Source of the DNA: Anolis sagrei | Lineage: Eukaryota; Chordata; Lepidosauria; Squamata; Anolidae | Length of the DNA: 64,000 nt | Direction: 5' to 3' | NCBI RefSeq assembly: GCF_037176765.1 | Contig: NC_090023.1 | Location: forward strand, 149,122,366 to 149,186,365 | Part shown: piece after piece, positions 12,844-24,908 of the stretch | How positions within the stretch are numbered: position 1 is the first letter of the stretch | How the letters are laid out: every line of letters begins with the position of its first letter | Position numbers and translations under genes: made by a program | The notes under the pieces: generated by a model | Seen by the model: the letters and a program-made list of their open reading frames with translations, nothing else | Databases searched by the model: none | What the model was told of the DNA's origin: nothing

Positions 12844-13095
12844 GGGTTGTTGTCGGTTTTTTCGGGCTATATGGCCATGGTGTAGAGGCATTCTCTCCTG
12901 ACGTTTCGCCTGCATCTATGGCAAGCATCCTCAGAGGTAGTGAGATTGGGGGGGGGGGTACCTCACTACTTCTGAGGATGCTTGCCATAGATGCAGGCAA
13001 AACGTCAGGAGAGAATGCCTCTACACCATGGCCATATAGCCCGAAAAAACCGACAACAACCCAGTGATTCCGGCCATGAAAGCTTTCGACAATAC
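12844..13095. mobile_element. Penelope-like foldback copy with 11-bp target duplication
   Basis: Two inverted arms of the Penelope-like terminal repeat meet at a G-run (about 12,946-12,958). The arms carry 'ggctatatggccatgg', 'attctctcctgacgtttcgcc' and 'gcaagcatcctcag', and their complements. The element is flanked by 'atccatttata' at 12,833-12,843 and 13,096-13,106, an exact 11-bp duplication. The left arm lacks its outer ~45 bp. The arms are nearly identical, so the insertion is recent. The minus-strand arm holds an intact hammerhead-like core (see findings). Confidence 0.85.
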
Positions 13096-13276
13096 ATCCA
13101 TTTATAATTAAATGTCCTTGTCCTTTGCTGAACATAGCATTTGTTGGATTTTTTTAGTGGGTCTGTAGATAGTTTGTATGTTGTGTTTCCTCATCAGCTT
13201 CCCTATGTGGTCAATGGTTCCTTTGATGTATGGCAAGAACACTTTTCATCTGGGTGGATCTTTGTCTTGACCCTTG

Positions 13277-14349
13277 TGAAGTCTCAGCCTAGTTTTACCC
13301 CTCTGTTTATTTCTCTGTTTGCTCCCTGGAGGTGGACTGTTCCATTCTGCTAAGTTTTAGAGTAGGAGCTTAAGATCCCCCTAGAGGCCGAGCTCTGTTG
13401 GTTCAGCCCATTTTGGCTCAGAGCCTGGTGGAAGGCCTTTTCCCCTCCATCCTTCTTTGACTGAGCTTGTAGTAGTTAGCCAGAAAATGTCTGGTCTGGC
13501 TTTGCAGTTTGGAACAGGCAATCCTTAGCACGTATTTGCCTCAGAGACCAAAGTTTATAGATGTACATGCCAAAGACCTAAGCAGTACATGTCCCAGAGT
13601 TTATAGATGTACTTTCCATAGAATATAGATGTATATGCCTCCATAGAGTATAGAAGAATATAGATAGTATTTGCCCAAAGAGTATAGAAGTGTATGCCTT
13701 ATAGATTAGAATTGTACCATCATAGAGAATATTATTTCATATAGTTTGTTCTTTACATCAGTTGTACCTTATACCTGTACCTTACTATTCTAATTCTATA
13801 CCATCAAGAATCAAACTACACTTTTGTATACCTTGTTTTGATTCACCTTGATTATTCAGTAAACAATTGGTTAAATTTAGTCTCGTCTCTAGAGTTTTAT
13901 TTTGGAGATATTAAAGTACATATAGGGCAGGGGTCCTCAAACTAAGGCCCGGGGGCCAGGTGCGGCACTCCAAGGTCATTTACCCGGCCCTCACTCTGGG
14001 TCAACCTAAGTATGAAACTACTTGAAAGCACACAATAACAACAACATTCCTATCTCATCAGCCAAAAGCAGGGCCACACTTTCCATTGAAACTCTAATAA
14101 GTTTATATTTGTTAAAATTGTTGTTCGTTTTAATTATTGTATTGTTTTAAAATGTTTTTTGCACTACAAATAAGATATTTGCAATGTGCATGATTTTTTC
14201 GAATTATAATCCGGCCCACCAACAGTTTGAGGGATTGTGACCTGGCCCTCTGTTTAAAAAGTTTGTGGACCCCTGATATAGGGCATACTGATGGTCACTG
14301 GGAAAATAGCCGGACATTTTCTTATCAGTCTTCCCAGCGTGTCATCACA
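13277..14349. mobile_element. probable solo LTR inside a Penelope-like copy
   Basis: The insert begins TG and ends CA and is flanked by 'acccttg' (13,270-13,276) and 'actcttg' (14,350-14,356), an imperfect duplication of the Penelope-like target. With the hAT element at 13,928-14,275 removed it is about 0.7 kb, a usual LTR size. No retroviral coding region adjoins it, so it looks like a lone terminal repeat. The family is not identified, and the age is older than the hAT insertion it carries. Confidence 0.45.
13928..14275. mobile_element. non-autonomous hAT element (~348 bp), copy 1
   Basis: Terminal inverted repeats 'caggggtcctcaaact' and '..gtggacccctg'. An exact 8-bp duplication, 'atataggg', lies at 13,920-13,927 and 14,276-14,283, diagnostic of hAT insertion. 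The interior has 'cggccctcactctgggtcaacctaag' and 'gcactacaaataagat', and no transposase frame. The sister copy is at 32,578-32,922. Confidence 0.88.
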
Positions 14350-14471
14350 ACTCTTGTGGCTTGTTCTTGGTCTTGCAGCTGATGTCTGAGGTGGAGTATC
14401 CATTGGCCTGTAGAGCCCAGTTGAGGTGATTCAGTTCATCTTGAAGGAGGTGGGCTTCGTAGATTCTGCTT

Positions 14472-14869
14472 CTTCTGCTGGAGAAGCAATGCTGCATTCC
14501 CTGCAGATCTGGCACACAATAGAAAAGGAAAAGGCTCTCTTTATGTAATGATTTTTGGTTGTTTAGATAACCTGTGACATTGAGCTCTGGGCCAGAGAGG
14601 TTGTTTCTTAAGGTAACATTGTATTTGATTATGTAAACAGGTGTGGTTTACAACCAAAAGTTCAACAGTTGTGCTCTGGATTTCCCATCAGCCCTTTGCA
14701 TGGTAATGAATTATCCAGCTCTTTTGTTCTTTCCATAATGCAGTTTGGTTTCATCTTTTTTTAGGATGGTGTCTTTAGCCCTGCCAGACCTCCATAGACC
14801 TCAGCCAGGCCCCAAGCGTCCAAGCCATTCAGTCCATTCTCCAGGCAGCCAGGGCGGCTCTGTCCCTCC
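14472..14869. other. upstream flank of VDAC2 promoter, nothing recognised
   Basis: No repeat or exon identified. GC content rises from about 14,790. Confidence 0.4.
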
Positions 14870-15480
14870 TGTGGCGGGGTTTCCTTGGCGAGGCGCGCGC
14901 CCAGGGCACGAGGAGCGCGTTCTGCACGTTCCCTCACACAGCGCATGCCCAGAACGCTCTGCTCCTCCCGCCCCCCTCCCCCCGTTATGCAAGCGAGGCC
15001 ACGCCCCGGCGCTTCTTCCTCGTCCCCCTCGCTCTCCCGCCTTCTCTCTTGGCCCCGCCCCTTTGTTTCTCCGCCCCAGGCCCTGCTGTGGCTGAGGACC
15101 TCTCCGTTACTCTCGCGGGGCATCCTACCGCAGTGCCTGACTAATTAGAGAATACCCTCAGGGCGTCGTTTCCCTTTGTATTCTCTCAGCGGCGTTTGCG
15201 CCTCGATTTGGCCCCCTCGCTGAGGTGACTGCTTGGATCCCCAAAGGCAGCGGCAGGGGTTCGGCACAGGCGCCTGCCAGGGCCACCCTCGCTCTCCCTC
15301 GGAGGGTCCTTGCGTGCAGGCGGGCGGCGAGCGCGAGGTGTCTCCTTCACTTCGCCCTCCAGCGCGGCCTTCACGCGGCGAGAGGAAAGGAAGCGCGCGC
15401 GCGAGAAAGGTGCGATATAGAGACGCTCCTGCGCCCTTTCCCCGTGTAGACAGGTAGGCGGGGTTGCCATGGAAACACGG
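14870..15480. promoter_or_regulatory. VDAC2: CpG-island promoter of VDAC2
   Basis: A block dense in CpG and GC boxes ('ccccgcccc'-like at 15,052-15,061 and 15,070-15,077; 'aggcgcgcgcccag' at 14,891) in an otherwise AT-rich window. It directly precedes a canonical splice donor at 15,454. No TATA box stands out, as is usual for a housekeeping gene. Long GC-rich open frames on both strands here are by-products of base composition. Confidence 0.8.
15370..15453 (+). other. VDAC2: VDAC2 non-coding exon 1 (5' boundary uncertain)
   Basis: The sequence '..cccgtgtagacag' is followed by 'gtaggcggg', a strong splice donor at 15,454. It sits at the 3' edge of the CpG island and upstream of the first coding exon at 19,642. 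It carries no in-frame start joined to the VDAC2 frame. The transcription start is not visible, so the left limit is a guess. Confidence 0.55.
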
Positions 15481-16259
15481 CGGGCCCCGCGGGGGAGGGG
15501 GGTCTTGGTGCTCGGCCTCCCAATTGGTGGGGAGGAAGCGAGGGCTCAGGACCCTCCAAGAGAGGCTTCTCTCTGCATGGAATTGGCGCTGCTCCAAAGC
15601 CAAGGCCCCACTTTGGAGACTCCCCCCCCCCACACGTTACTTTCCCAACAGCCTTGCGAAGTTGCCTCACCCCCCCCCCCCCTTAGGAGTGCCCCTCTCT
15701 TTGCAAAAGTCTGTTCCTAGTATTTCCTCAAAGCCTTGTGTTCTCCCAATAAGAACGAATGGACATGTGATCTGGGCGGAAATTAAGGCCTAAACACAGT
15801 CGCTGGCCTCCATTAAAGTAGTAGGCGTGTGGAGTCGATTAGTGAGTGGTGAAGCAATATTCTCCTCGGGGTCTCCAACTGGATTTAGGCCTCTTCCCTT
15901 CTTTCTGCCTCTTTCTCCCCTTTTTGGGTTAATTAGTATAAGTTCTAGCCAAGCTGCCTTTGGTGGAATTATCCTTGGAAAAGGGGGATACTTCATTCTG
16001 TCTTATTCCTTTGCTCAACTTCTGTTTCCTCTCCCTGTCTTTTAAGTATGTCTGTAACCTGCATTTTTAATCCCCGGGCCATTGTTCTTGGCTCTCCCTC
16101 CTCTTCACACACTCAGCCTTCTAAAATTGCAGCCTTGAGGGAATTGGTTACTCCTCTCTGTGCTTCTTAAATGGTTTAAGCTTTTTTTTCTTTTTCAGGT
16201 ATTCTTTTCTTGTGACCTGCTGTTACCTCCAATTTCTGTTCTCCTCTTAATATAGATGT

Positions 16260-16641
16260 CTTTTCTTTAATTTGCAGCAAGAGCAGCAGCAAAAGAATCC
16301 AGCTCTGGGAGAATTTGAACTTTAACAAGAGGAGGGATATGCTCTTCGTTTGTTGCTGTAGAAAACAATAGAATAAGGGACCGGGGATATTTAAGGGGTC
16401 GCCAGTCTGTCTCTTTAAGATGGCGGCATGGAACAGGTCACACTGCAGTAATTGTAGGAATGTCCTGGTTCCCCTTCACTCTTCTGCCCCTCATTCACCT
16501 GTGCATCGTTGCAAAGCCACAATCTTATCCCATAAGTGGGGCAGAGGCAGCTTCTATGATAAGGACTTAGATCTGTTTGGAAGAGTTTTCCAAACATTTC
16601 ATGTTGGTGACACCCTTTTTAGACATGCTTCCTTTTTGTGA
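16260..16641 (+). other. possible alternative exon or second promoter in VDAC2 intron 1
   Basis: A pyrimidine-rich tract and 'tttgcag' acceptor end at about 16,278. Further on, 'aagatggcggc' (16,417-16,427) is a perfect YY1-type element of the kind found just downstream of transcription starts. Its ATG opens a 73-codon frame (16,420-16,641) with a Cys-x2-Cys pair near the start but no family I can name. It may be an alternative first exon of VDAC2, a separate short transcript, or an old inserted gene fragment. Not called a gene. Confidence 0.3.
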
Positions 16642-19641
16642 CACAGTAATTGAGTTTTCCTGACAAACCAGAGTTTAAACCAACCCCTTACAAGAGTTTC
16701 TTTCTGTTTCTCTCTCTATATATATGATTACACACACACACACATATAAGATCTATGTTAAATAAAGTATAATATATACTTTTCATATAAACTATACTGT
16801 ATAAACAAGGTTTGGATTTTTTACACTTATGTACTACAGTTGATCTTGCGTAGTTTCCTCTCCACGTGCTTCATCACAAACATTGTTAAAAATTTTTTTC
16901 TTAATTAGACATTTATGCATTTTAGTGGCAATTACTACAACACAACCAATTACTCAAATTATAAAGGTTAAACAGCACTTACACTTGAACAATACCAGAC
17001 TTTGTTTGTTGGGGTGGGTGTGGGTGGGAGAGCATTTTTCATGCTATACACCTAGGGACTACAGGTGACATATGAGTGTATCCCAATACAGTTTGGAAAG
17101 CTCTGATCTAATTGTAATGCAAGATTTTAAAAATTACCAATGCTGAAATTGTTTATACTCCAGTTAACTTGCATTTCTATAATTTTCTTAAAAATCTAAT
17201 TCTTCCCATTTTATAGATTTTCTAAATTGGAGTAGATAGCTATGAGTTTTAATCCAGCATGTCATCTCCCGTCAAGAAGTAAGTAGGGACATAGTTAAAG
17301 TAAGGATGTTCAAGTAATTAAACTAATATGTTGATAAGTTTAGTCATCGAAAAGTTTGAAGGGAAACTAATATCTAACAAAACAGTTCATTGATAATCAG
17401 AAGAAGTTGACTCTTTTTGGTAATATTAAGTGCTTGAAATAAGCCTATGTGCCATTGAACTGCCTTAAATGAAAATTTGCTTCCATCTGTTCTGTGTCTT
17501 TCTGCATGTTCTACTTAATAGATGGAAACTAGAGATATTTCCAAAGCCTTCTAAGAATTACTTAGGAGTGTTTTGAGATAAGGGTGAGGAGGAGTTTGAA
17601 AGAAAACTTCAGTGAAGGGTGCAGCATTATCCAATCTTCATGAAATTTAGTTTTAATTGTCATGCATCTACCTGCTTTTGACTAATATTTGCCTAAATTT
17701 TGCATAAAGATTTATTTGTCTCACTTTACATTTATGTTCCAGTTGGGGGTCTACTTAAAATTGAAAACTGTAGCCATTTGAGACAAGAAGAAGTTTTTAT
17801 ATGACTGGAAGATAACATTAATGCATAACTTGAAATTACTTCCGTGTATTTTAATTCAGCTTACTATTAAATAACTTTTTAGACTGAAACATTTTATTGC
17901 ATGATTATTATTATTTTTGCAAATTTATGTTTTTATCAGCTTCTCTGCATTTTGGAGAGAGAATAGTATTTCGGCTAAAAAGTTACATACAGTAGTAGGA
18001 AACGGAACTTATGAATATGCAAATCTGAAAAATCCAAAATACTTTTGGTCCCATGCACTTTGGATAAGAGGTGCTCCACTTCTACCTCTTCTAAACCGAA
18101 AAAAAACAGGAAGAGGTGATGGTACTTGGAACCTTAATTTGCCTCCCAAGTTCTCAAGTTGCTGATCTTTCAGGACATAGAAGATATTTCAATTATTTAG
18201 TCCCATCTAATAAAACTAGACAAGTAAACCCACACAACTGTGTGTGACTTTAATATACAGATAATACAAGGAAAGAAATCCTTATAATATGTCATTGTCA
18301 GACTGTAATGATAATATATACTGAACATTGCTGTATGTTGAATGCAACCACTGAATTTTATTATTTACTGTAAAGGATGTGGTGCAATCCAGGGATGCTT
18401 TATCATGCTTGCCTTAAGATTTACAGTAGAATTAATCCTAATGTGAGGATATTTTCTCTGCACAATAAGGCATGGCAGATAATACTTCTATGCAGCACAG
18501 CAGAAAAACTAAAACAGGGACTTTGTGGTTGGGTAAGCATTCCAGAAGTGCCAAAATACTCCATTAATGTCAAATGCCACCCCCGCTGCCCATTTCAGAC
18601 TTGCTCTGTGGGTGGTACACTTACCTTAGCCTTTAGCTATGCTCTCAGAGCTGAGCAGCCAACTCTACAATGATTTATAATATGATGATCAATGAATTGC
18701 AGATGGAAATAATGCTAAAACATTGACCAGAGAATCATAGATTCCAATTAGTTTTAGGATTCTCTTAAAACTTGGCATCTGTAACATTGGTTCAAAGTAC
18801 TCAAAGAAAACAAAATTAAAGATCATATTTCTTGGATATAGAGTCTCATTAAGGTATACCCAGGAGTACCTGTTGTCCAGAGAAAAACATTGTATTCCAA
18901 TATCAGCACATCAGTACTTTAAAAGTTGAAAATAATAAAAAATAATAAATGCGGCAGCAGGTCATGGAGTGCTAAACGGTGGTGTTTGTGTGTCCCCTGA
19001 ATACCATGCAATTTTTTGTGATCTCTATTGCTTCTTCAGATTCCAGGCATCTGTCAACAAAACTGCATAACAAAATGAACAATTTTCTTGTGTGACAGTA
19101 GACCTTAAACAGTAAAGAGGATATTGGATTTTTCTAACATTGTGCAGCTGTTACTCAGCCTTGTTGTGAAATAAGCTTGTACCATTGTCGGATACAAACA
19201 TTTGTTTGCAGGAATTTAATGTATGGAGTGAGAAAGAAGAGACTAGCAAAAAGTTTGTCTTTTGTATCCAAAAAGTGTGTCCTAAATATCCATAAAATAT
19301 TTGGGCGTTCTGGTCTGAAAAGGATGTCTTCTTTCATTATCTTCCGGTTGTATAGCCTTTCATATTCTTCTTTTTAAAGAAAAAATATTAAATAAATGTA
19401 TCTAACCATGAAGCAGTACGTTTACAGTATGTATCTTATTAGTTGTCCTCTCTGGACACCTACCTACAAATATTTTTTTAAAAAAATCAAATATAATTAC
19501 AAGTGGAACTAACAACTGTAATGATAAAGCAGTTTTGTATTCACTGCCATAGTAAAACATTGGAATGTTTTAATGTTAAAAATAAATGCAGTTAATTTTT
19601 AAAAGAAAATTCAGTACTGATATGTCTTTTTTGTTTGTCAG

Positions 19642-22600
19642 CAACTCCAATGGCTATCCCACCAGCATATGGAGATCTCGGCAAGTCTGCCAGAGACATC
19701 TTCAACAAAGGATTTGGTATGAATTAAATTTGTGATAGATGTGGTATTGTCCATGTACTATTGTTGCCAATCTTTGTCCCATTTCCCTTCATGGTGTTGA
19801 ACAAAGTAGTTTCAGGGAGAGAGAAACAGTATTATGGCAAACTACCATTTCTTGGAGGACTGAGTCAAGGTTGAAGGCCAGTTTTTGCCCTTGTGCCTCT
19901 CAAGGGCACTGCAGAGATGTGTTTACTCTTAAGGTGGGAGTGGCATGATACCACTTCTGATTTTGTTTTCAGCAGCATCTGGGAATGTCACCAGGGCTAA
20001 ATTAAATAAAACTGCTGCCTTTGGAATTATTTGCTTTTGCACTATTGAACCATTTTTGACCAATGAATTGTCTGTTTTCTAAAATAATGATTCCATGTCT
20101 TTATTTATTTATTTGTGGTATTTGTATATCACTCTTCTCAACCCCAAAGGGGACTCAGGGCGATTATCGTCAGGGATTTCAGGGGTGGAAAAAAGCATGT
20201 AAGGGTGGTCTCAATTTGGACTTTCAGATGTGTCTTCTGTAGCCCCAATCACATATTTTTAGCATTGTGGTATTTGGCTTTGGGAATGGATCTCTTCAGT
20301 AGTAAGGGTTCTGCCCTCCACACTGTTTGTCCTGACTGAAACAGGAGGTAGGCGAGTTACTCCTGTCCAATGGGGAGAATCCTTACCACAAGTCAGTGGT
20401 GACAAATAGCGGGGCAGATTTTCCTTGGTGCTAATGGAAAGTTGTGATGTAGCCAGAACCTTCACTGTTTAGCTGTTGAGAGACATATGTTGTTTAAATG
20501 TCAGATTAACATGCTGCTATATTCTTGTTCTCAACCTTACAGATCATCACACCTCTTATAAAGCAAAAAAGATACTCTGTAGGAATATTTGTTAGACATT
20601 TTTTCCTAAGAAAAAAATGCGTAGAACATAGGCAATGCAACATGAAAGCCCCAGCTAGAATATTTGGACAATATTAAATAAATGTGGCTTAATAATCAGG
20701 CTCACATTGTAATGGAAAGTCATGGAAGAATATGTGTCCATAAAAAAACTTGGTTTACATTTATATTTTCCTTCTGCTGATTAAAAAAAATGTAATCACC
20801 TAGATGTAAATAAATACATCCTGTCTTTATCAGATTGCATCTGGAACGTATTGTAAAACAGTGTATATAGGACCCATTCTGAAAATCCTTTCACCCGAAA
20901 TGGAACTTGAGAGTGTATTTCTCTGGACAGATCTCTGCCTCATCCCTGCTCCTAGATTCCAGTCTCATTCATTTCTCATCTGTCTTTGGCACAAGGATAT
21001 GTGAAAGTGAGGAGACCTTTCTTCCTCAAACAAATAATTATATCCAGAATTGGGTGAAAATAGATTTTAATTGTGTAACCTTATTTTTTCTACATTTTAT
21101 TTTTTATATATACATGCTATATTTTTCCTTGTTTTCCATCAGAACTTTTTAACATCAAAATTTTCTTGTAGTAGAACCAATATGACTCCACCTCGAAACA
21201 TAGTCAAAACTCAATTTATAGTGTGGACTGCTTGACTGCTTAAGTTTTAAAAAGTGGTAGTAATTTTGATCTGTTTGTCAAGGTTTTGGCCTGGTGAAAT
21301 TGGATGTGAAAACGAAATCTGCAAGTGGAGTGGTAAGTGCTTCACACAGGGAGTCATACAGCTACCTTCACTTTCTGCTTATCCTGGCTTCCCATTAGTC
21401 ATTCTGGAGTTCCCTCCTGCGGAAAACTTGTTTTTGCCCTTAAAATGTGCCTTGCTATTACCGGAAGCCTCTGTGAGCAGTAATTCTATTTAAAAAGAAG
21501 GCACACTCAAGTCTTGTTTTGCACTCTCCCTCCAAAAGGGACTCTCAAAACTACAAGTGAATTTTAAATTTAAGTCAGCCTTTGTTGAGTTTCAGAGGTG
21601 GAAAATTGAAACTTGTTCTCCTGAAGCCTGTCCACCTGACATACAGCATGAAATTGAATAGTAGCAGATTTATGAGAGATATAATTTTATCTTTTGATCA
21701 GGGAGCTGCCTTAAGGCCCTTCCCAAGCTTCCTGTGTCTACAGCAGAGGACATAGGAAGCGGATTTCAGAAATCTTTAAAGAATCAAGATGAACTGCTAA
21801 ATCTGCCTGTCTCGCTCATTGTAATGATACTCTACGGTTCATCCTTCACTCTGATGCATAGAGAATGAAAGAGAAAGCCAGTGTTTTCTGACCTAGTTAC
21901 TCATCAGCGCTGCATCATTAAGTAACTAATGGCACATTTCTACACTGGCTTTGTCTTATTATGTTTTGACGTGATTCCTGAATAGGAATGTGTCATTTCC
22001 TTTTTCATTTTCATTCTGCCTTTCCCCTAATTTGTAGTTTGCAGTTATGTCTACCAAACTAATGTTAACATCCAAATCATAATTTTGAATCTGTATGCTC
22101 ATCATGAATTTGAAGGATAATATTAACTTTTCATGTAATGGAAAGCAATGATTAGTTACTGAGGAGGGCCAATCTTTGGGCTGAATAATAGTTTTGAGGA
22201 CTATAAAATCAATATTAATTACATGGTTACTTTGTGTAGACCTTTTCACTTCATGCTTTATGTTTTGTAGCGTGATCACTGGAGTCAGTCTGACATTACG
22301 AGAAACAAAATAATAATAAATTTCATTTCAAAAGCATTGCATAAAATAGTTTTATCTAAAATTGATAATAACAATAATGTCTTTATTACCCATATCTCCT
22401 TGTGGTGTGAAGTAGGATAAAACAGTTAAAACATTGAGGTAAAATAAAGCACTATTAAAATATATATAATCAGTACACACAGGAAAAATGCAGCTTAAAA
22501 TTTACCGATAAAATACAGCTAAAAATTAACAAATTAATATTGATTTGGTAGGCCTGCTAGAAGAGATATGTTTATAGGTTGTGTCTTAAATTCTTGTAGC

Positions 22601-24854
22601 TAATTTAGCTGTCGGATCTCTTCCAACAGTATACATTCCTCCCATCTTCTCTTATACCTAACACTTTGTTAGAGAGCCAATGTGGTGTGATGTTTTGAGT
22701 GTTGGACTGTGATTTCTGAGACCAGTGTTTAAATTGCTTCTTGGCCATGAAAGCCAGCTGAGTGACTTTGGGTGAGTCACTTTCTTTTAGCTTTAAAGAA
22801 AGAAAATGGCAAAATCCCTTTTCATCAAATCCTACCAAGAAAACTTCATGATAGGGTTGCCTTGGGGGGCACCATAACTCAGAAATTACTGGAGGGTACA
22901 CAACAACAAGTGTTTGTTACTCTTTTTTGCAAACTGATTTCTGGTGCATCTAGTCCCAGTTTTTATAAATGGTAGTAAATGAAATGGTAGTTATTTAATT
23001 GTAGTAAATAGTTGCAAAATAAACATTAGGGGTTTTTTATTCTGGCTTCTTGGATCCTTTATTTTGCTGAACTCAGATATATCTTTGCTTGCCTTACTAG
23101 GAGTTTGCAACATCTGGGTCATCAAACACAGACACAGCAAAAGTGACTGGGAGCTTGGAGACCAAATATAAGTGGGCTGAGTATGGCGTGACTTTCACAG
23201 AAAAATGGAATACAGATAACACTCTAGGAACAGAAATGGCAATTGAAGATCAGGTAACAATTTCACTCAACAGATATGCTATAAGAGATGTGTTTCTCCA
23301 ATTTGCTTAACAATATTTTTTGTTCCTAAACTAGATTGCCAAAGGTCTGAAGTTGACATTTGATACAACTTTCTCACCGAATACCGGGTAAGTTTTCCTC
23401 CCATTAAAATTCTTAACATGTGCCAAATATATTACATTGAAGAAAGAAATGATTAATAAATATAAATGAAGAGAATGTCAGTGTCTGTGTTTGTATATGT
23501 ACCTGAAGTCAGAGGGTTCATACCTATCTCGGTTATATGATACTATTAATATTATATATCTTGAAGAACCACTTGTTTTTCACTTCTCTGCATTCCTTTT
23601 TTCCTTTTGTGTCATGGTTATTTGATAGTTAACCTGAAGGCAAAGCCTGTCTTGTCTTCTAATCTCTCTACAACGCTTTAAGGAGTTTAATGATTTTAAG
23701 TGATTAGATATATGCAGTTGTGGTAATAAATAAGAGTTTGGTGGGTAAAAATGTCTGCAGAATCAGGTCGTACTTCTGTAAACTCTGGTTGGTCTGAAGC
23801 ATTGATCCCGATAGCTGTGAAAGCCATGTCTATTAGCCAAAAAATGCGCAGGTTTCTTTTAATGTTGCCTGGCAGAAAATTCCATGGTGGCTCCATTGGC
23901 AGATATCTCTGAAAATAACTTAGAGCTAAACTGAACAATCTAAAATCCTAAAAGCTTCTGTGATCCTTGACATGTTTTTGGGGGGTGTTTTTGTTGTAAT
24001 TGGAAAATCTAGTTTTTCCTTTTTTAGTTATCAATTTGTGTTTTTTTTTTTTAAAAATCTAGTATCAAAAGAAGCATTGTCTGGAAAAGAAGGAAGTAGT
24101 CTACCTTAATCTGAATTCAAAATAGTTTGATTTGTGAGTTGCTTATAAATGTCTTAAACTCCTGAACCAGCTTTGGTTAAAGTTATGGATTTGGGGAAGA
24201 AAATAAATAGATATATATATTAAGTATACACAACCTAAAATGTGAGAGCCACCATGGTCTAGTGGTTTTACTGCTTGATTAGGATTCTGGGAAACCAGAA
24301 TTTAAAGCCCTTTTCAGCCATGGAAATCCACTTTGGGCAAGTCGCATCCTCTCAGGCTCAGGGGGAAGCAAAGGCAAAACCTCCTGTGAACAAATCTTGC
24401 TAAGAAAACATCTTAATAAGATCATCTTAGGGCCACTGTAAGTTGGAAACAGTCTTCATGCACAAAACAACAACAAAAATACTAAAATATATACATCTGC
24501 AGTAGTCCTTCCCCTTTTTATAATACTGTTCTATTATAGTATTTGGAATATTAGGACTATAGGTCTACTGTTGGACTGGACTGTAACTCTCCCTGGTTTC
24601 AGACAAGCGTTTTTTCCCAGCCCCAACCAGAGGTCTCCAGGAATTTGATCCTGAGTAAATTGTCTGTCCCAAATCTGTGGATGTAAAGTGAAGTCAGGCC
24701 ATGGAACCCCTGTACATTATATGTATAGCTAGTTCAATTTGAGCCTTCTTTGCTCTTTCCATTTTTTCTTGTGATTAATCACACTTTGAATGGGACTTAA
24801 AGAGATGTCTTCAACTTCCCTGTTGGGATGACAGATAGTAAATATGGTGCATTC

Positions 24855-24908
<54 letters not shown>

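Larger units (their letters stand above)
13165..14471 (-). mobile_element. Penelope-like coding fragment, split by an LTR-like insertion
   Basis: The reverse strand of 13,177-13,276 and 14,350-14,471 matches the thumb and linker part of the Penelope-like frame seen intact at 60.7-61.4 kb. It includes the 'tgtggcttgttcttggtcttgcag' and 'gaggtggagtatccattggcc' blocks. The two pieces belong to one copy separated by about 1.07 kb of unrelated DNA at 13,277-14,349. Confidence 0.75.

Noticed and set aside
14745-15793. Several overlapping long open frames on both strands
   Set aside because: They coincide with the CpG island, where stop codons are rare by base composition; no domain and no shared frame across a splice border.
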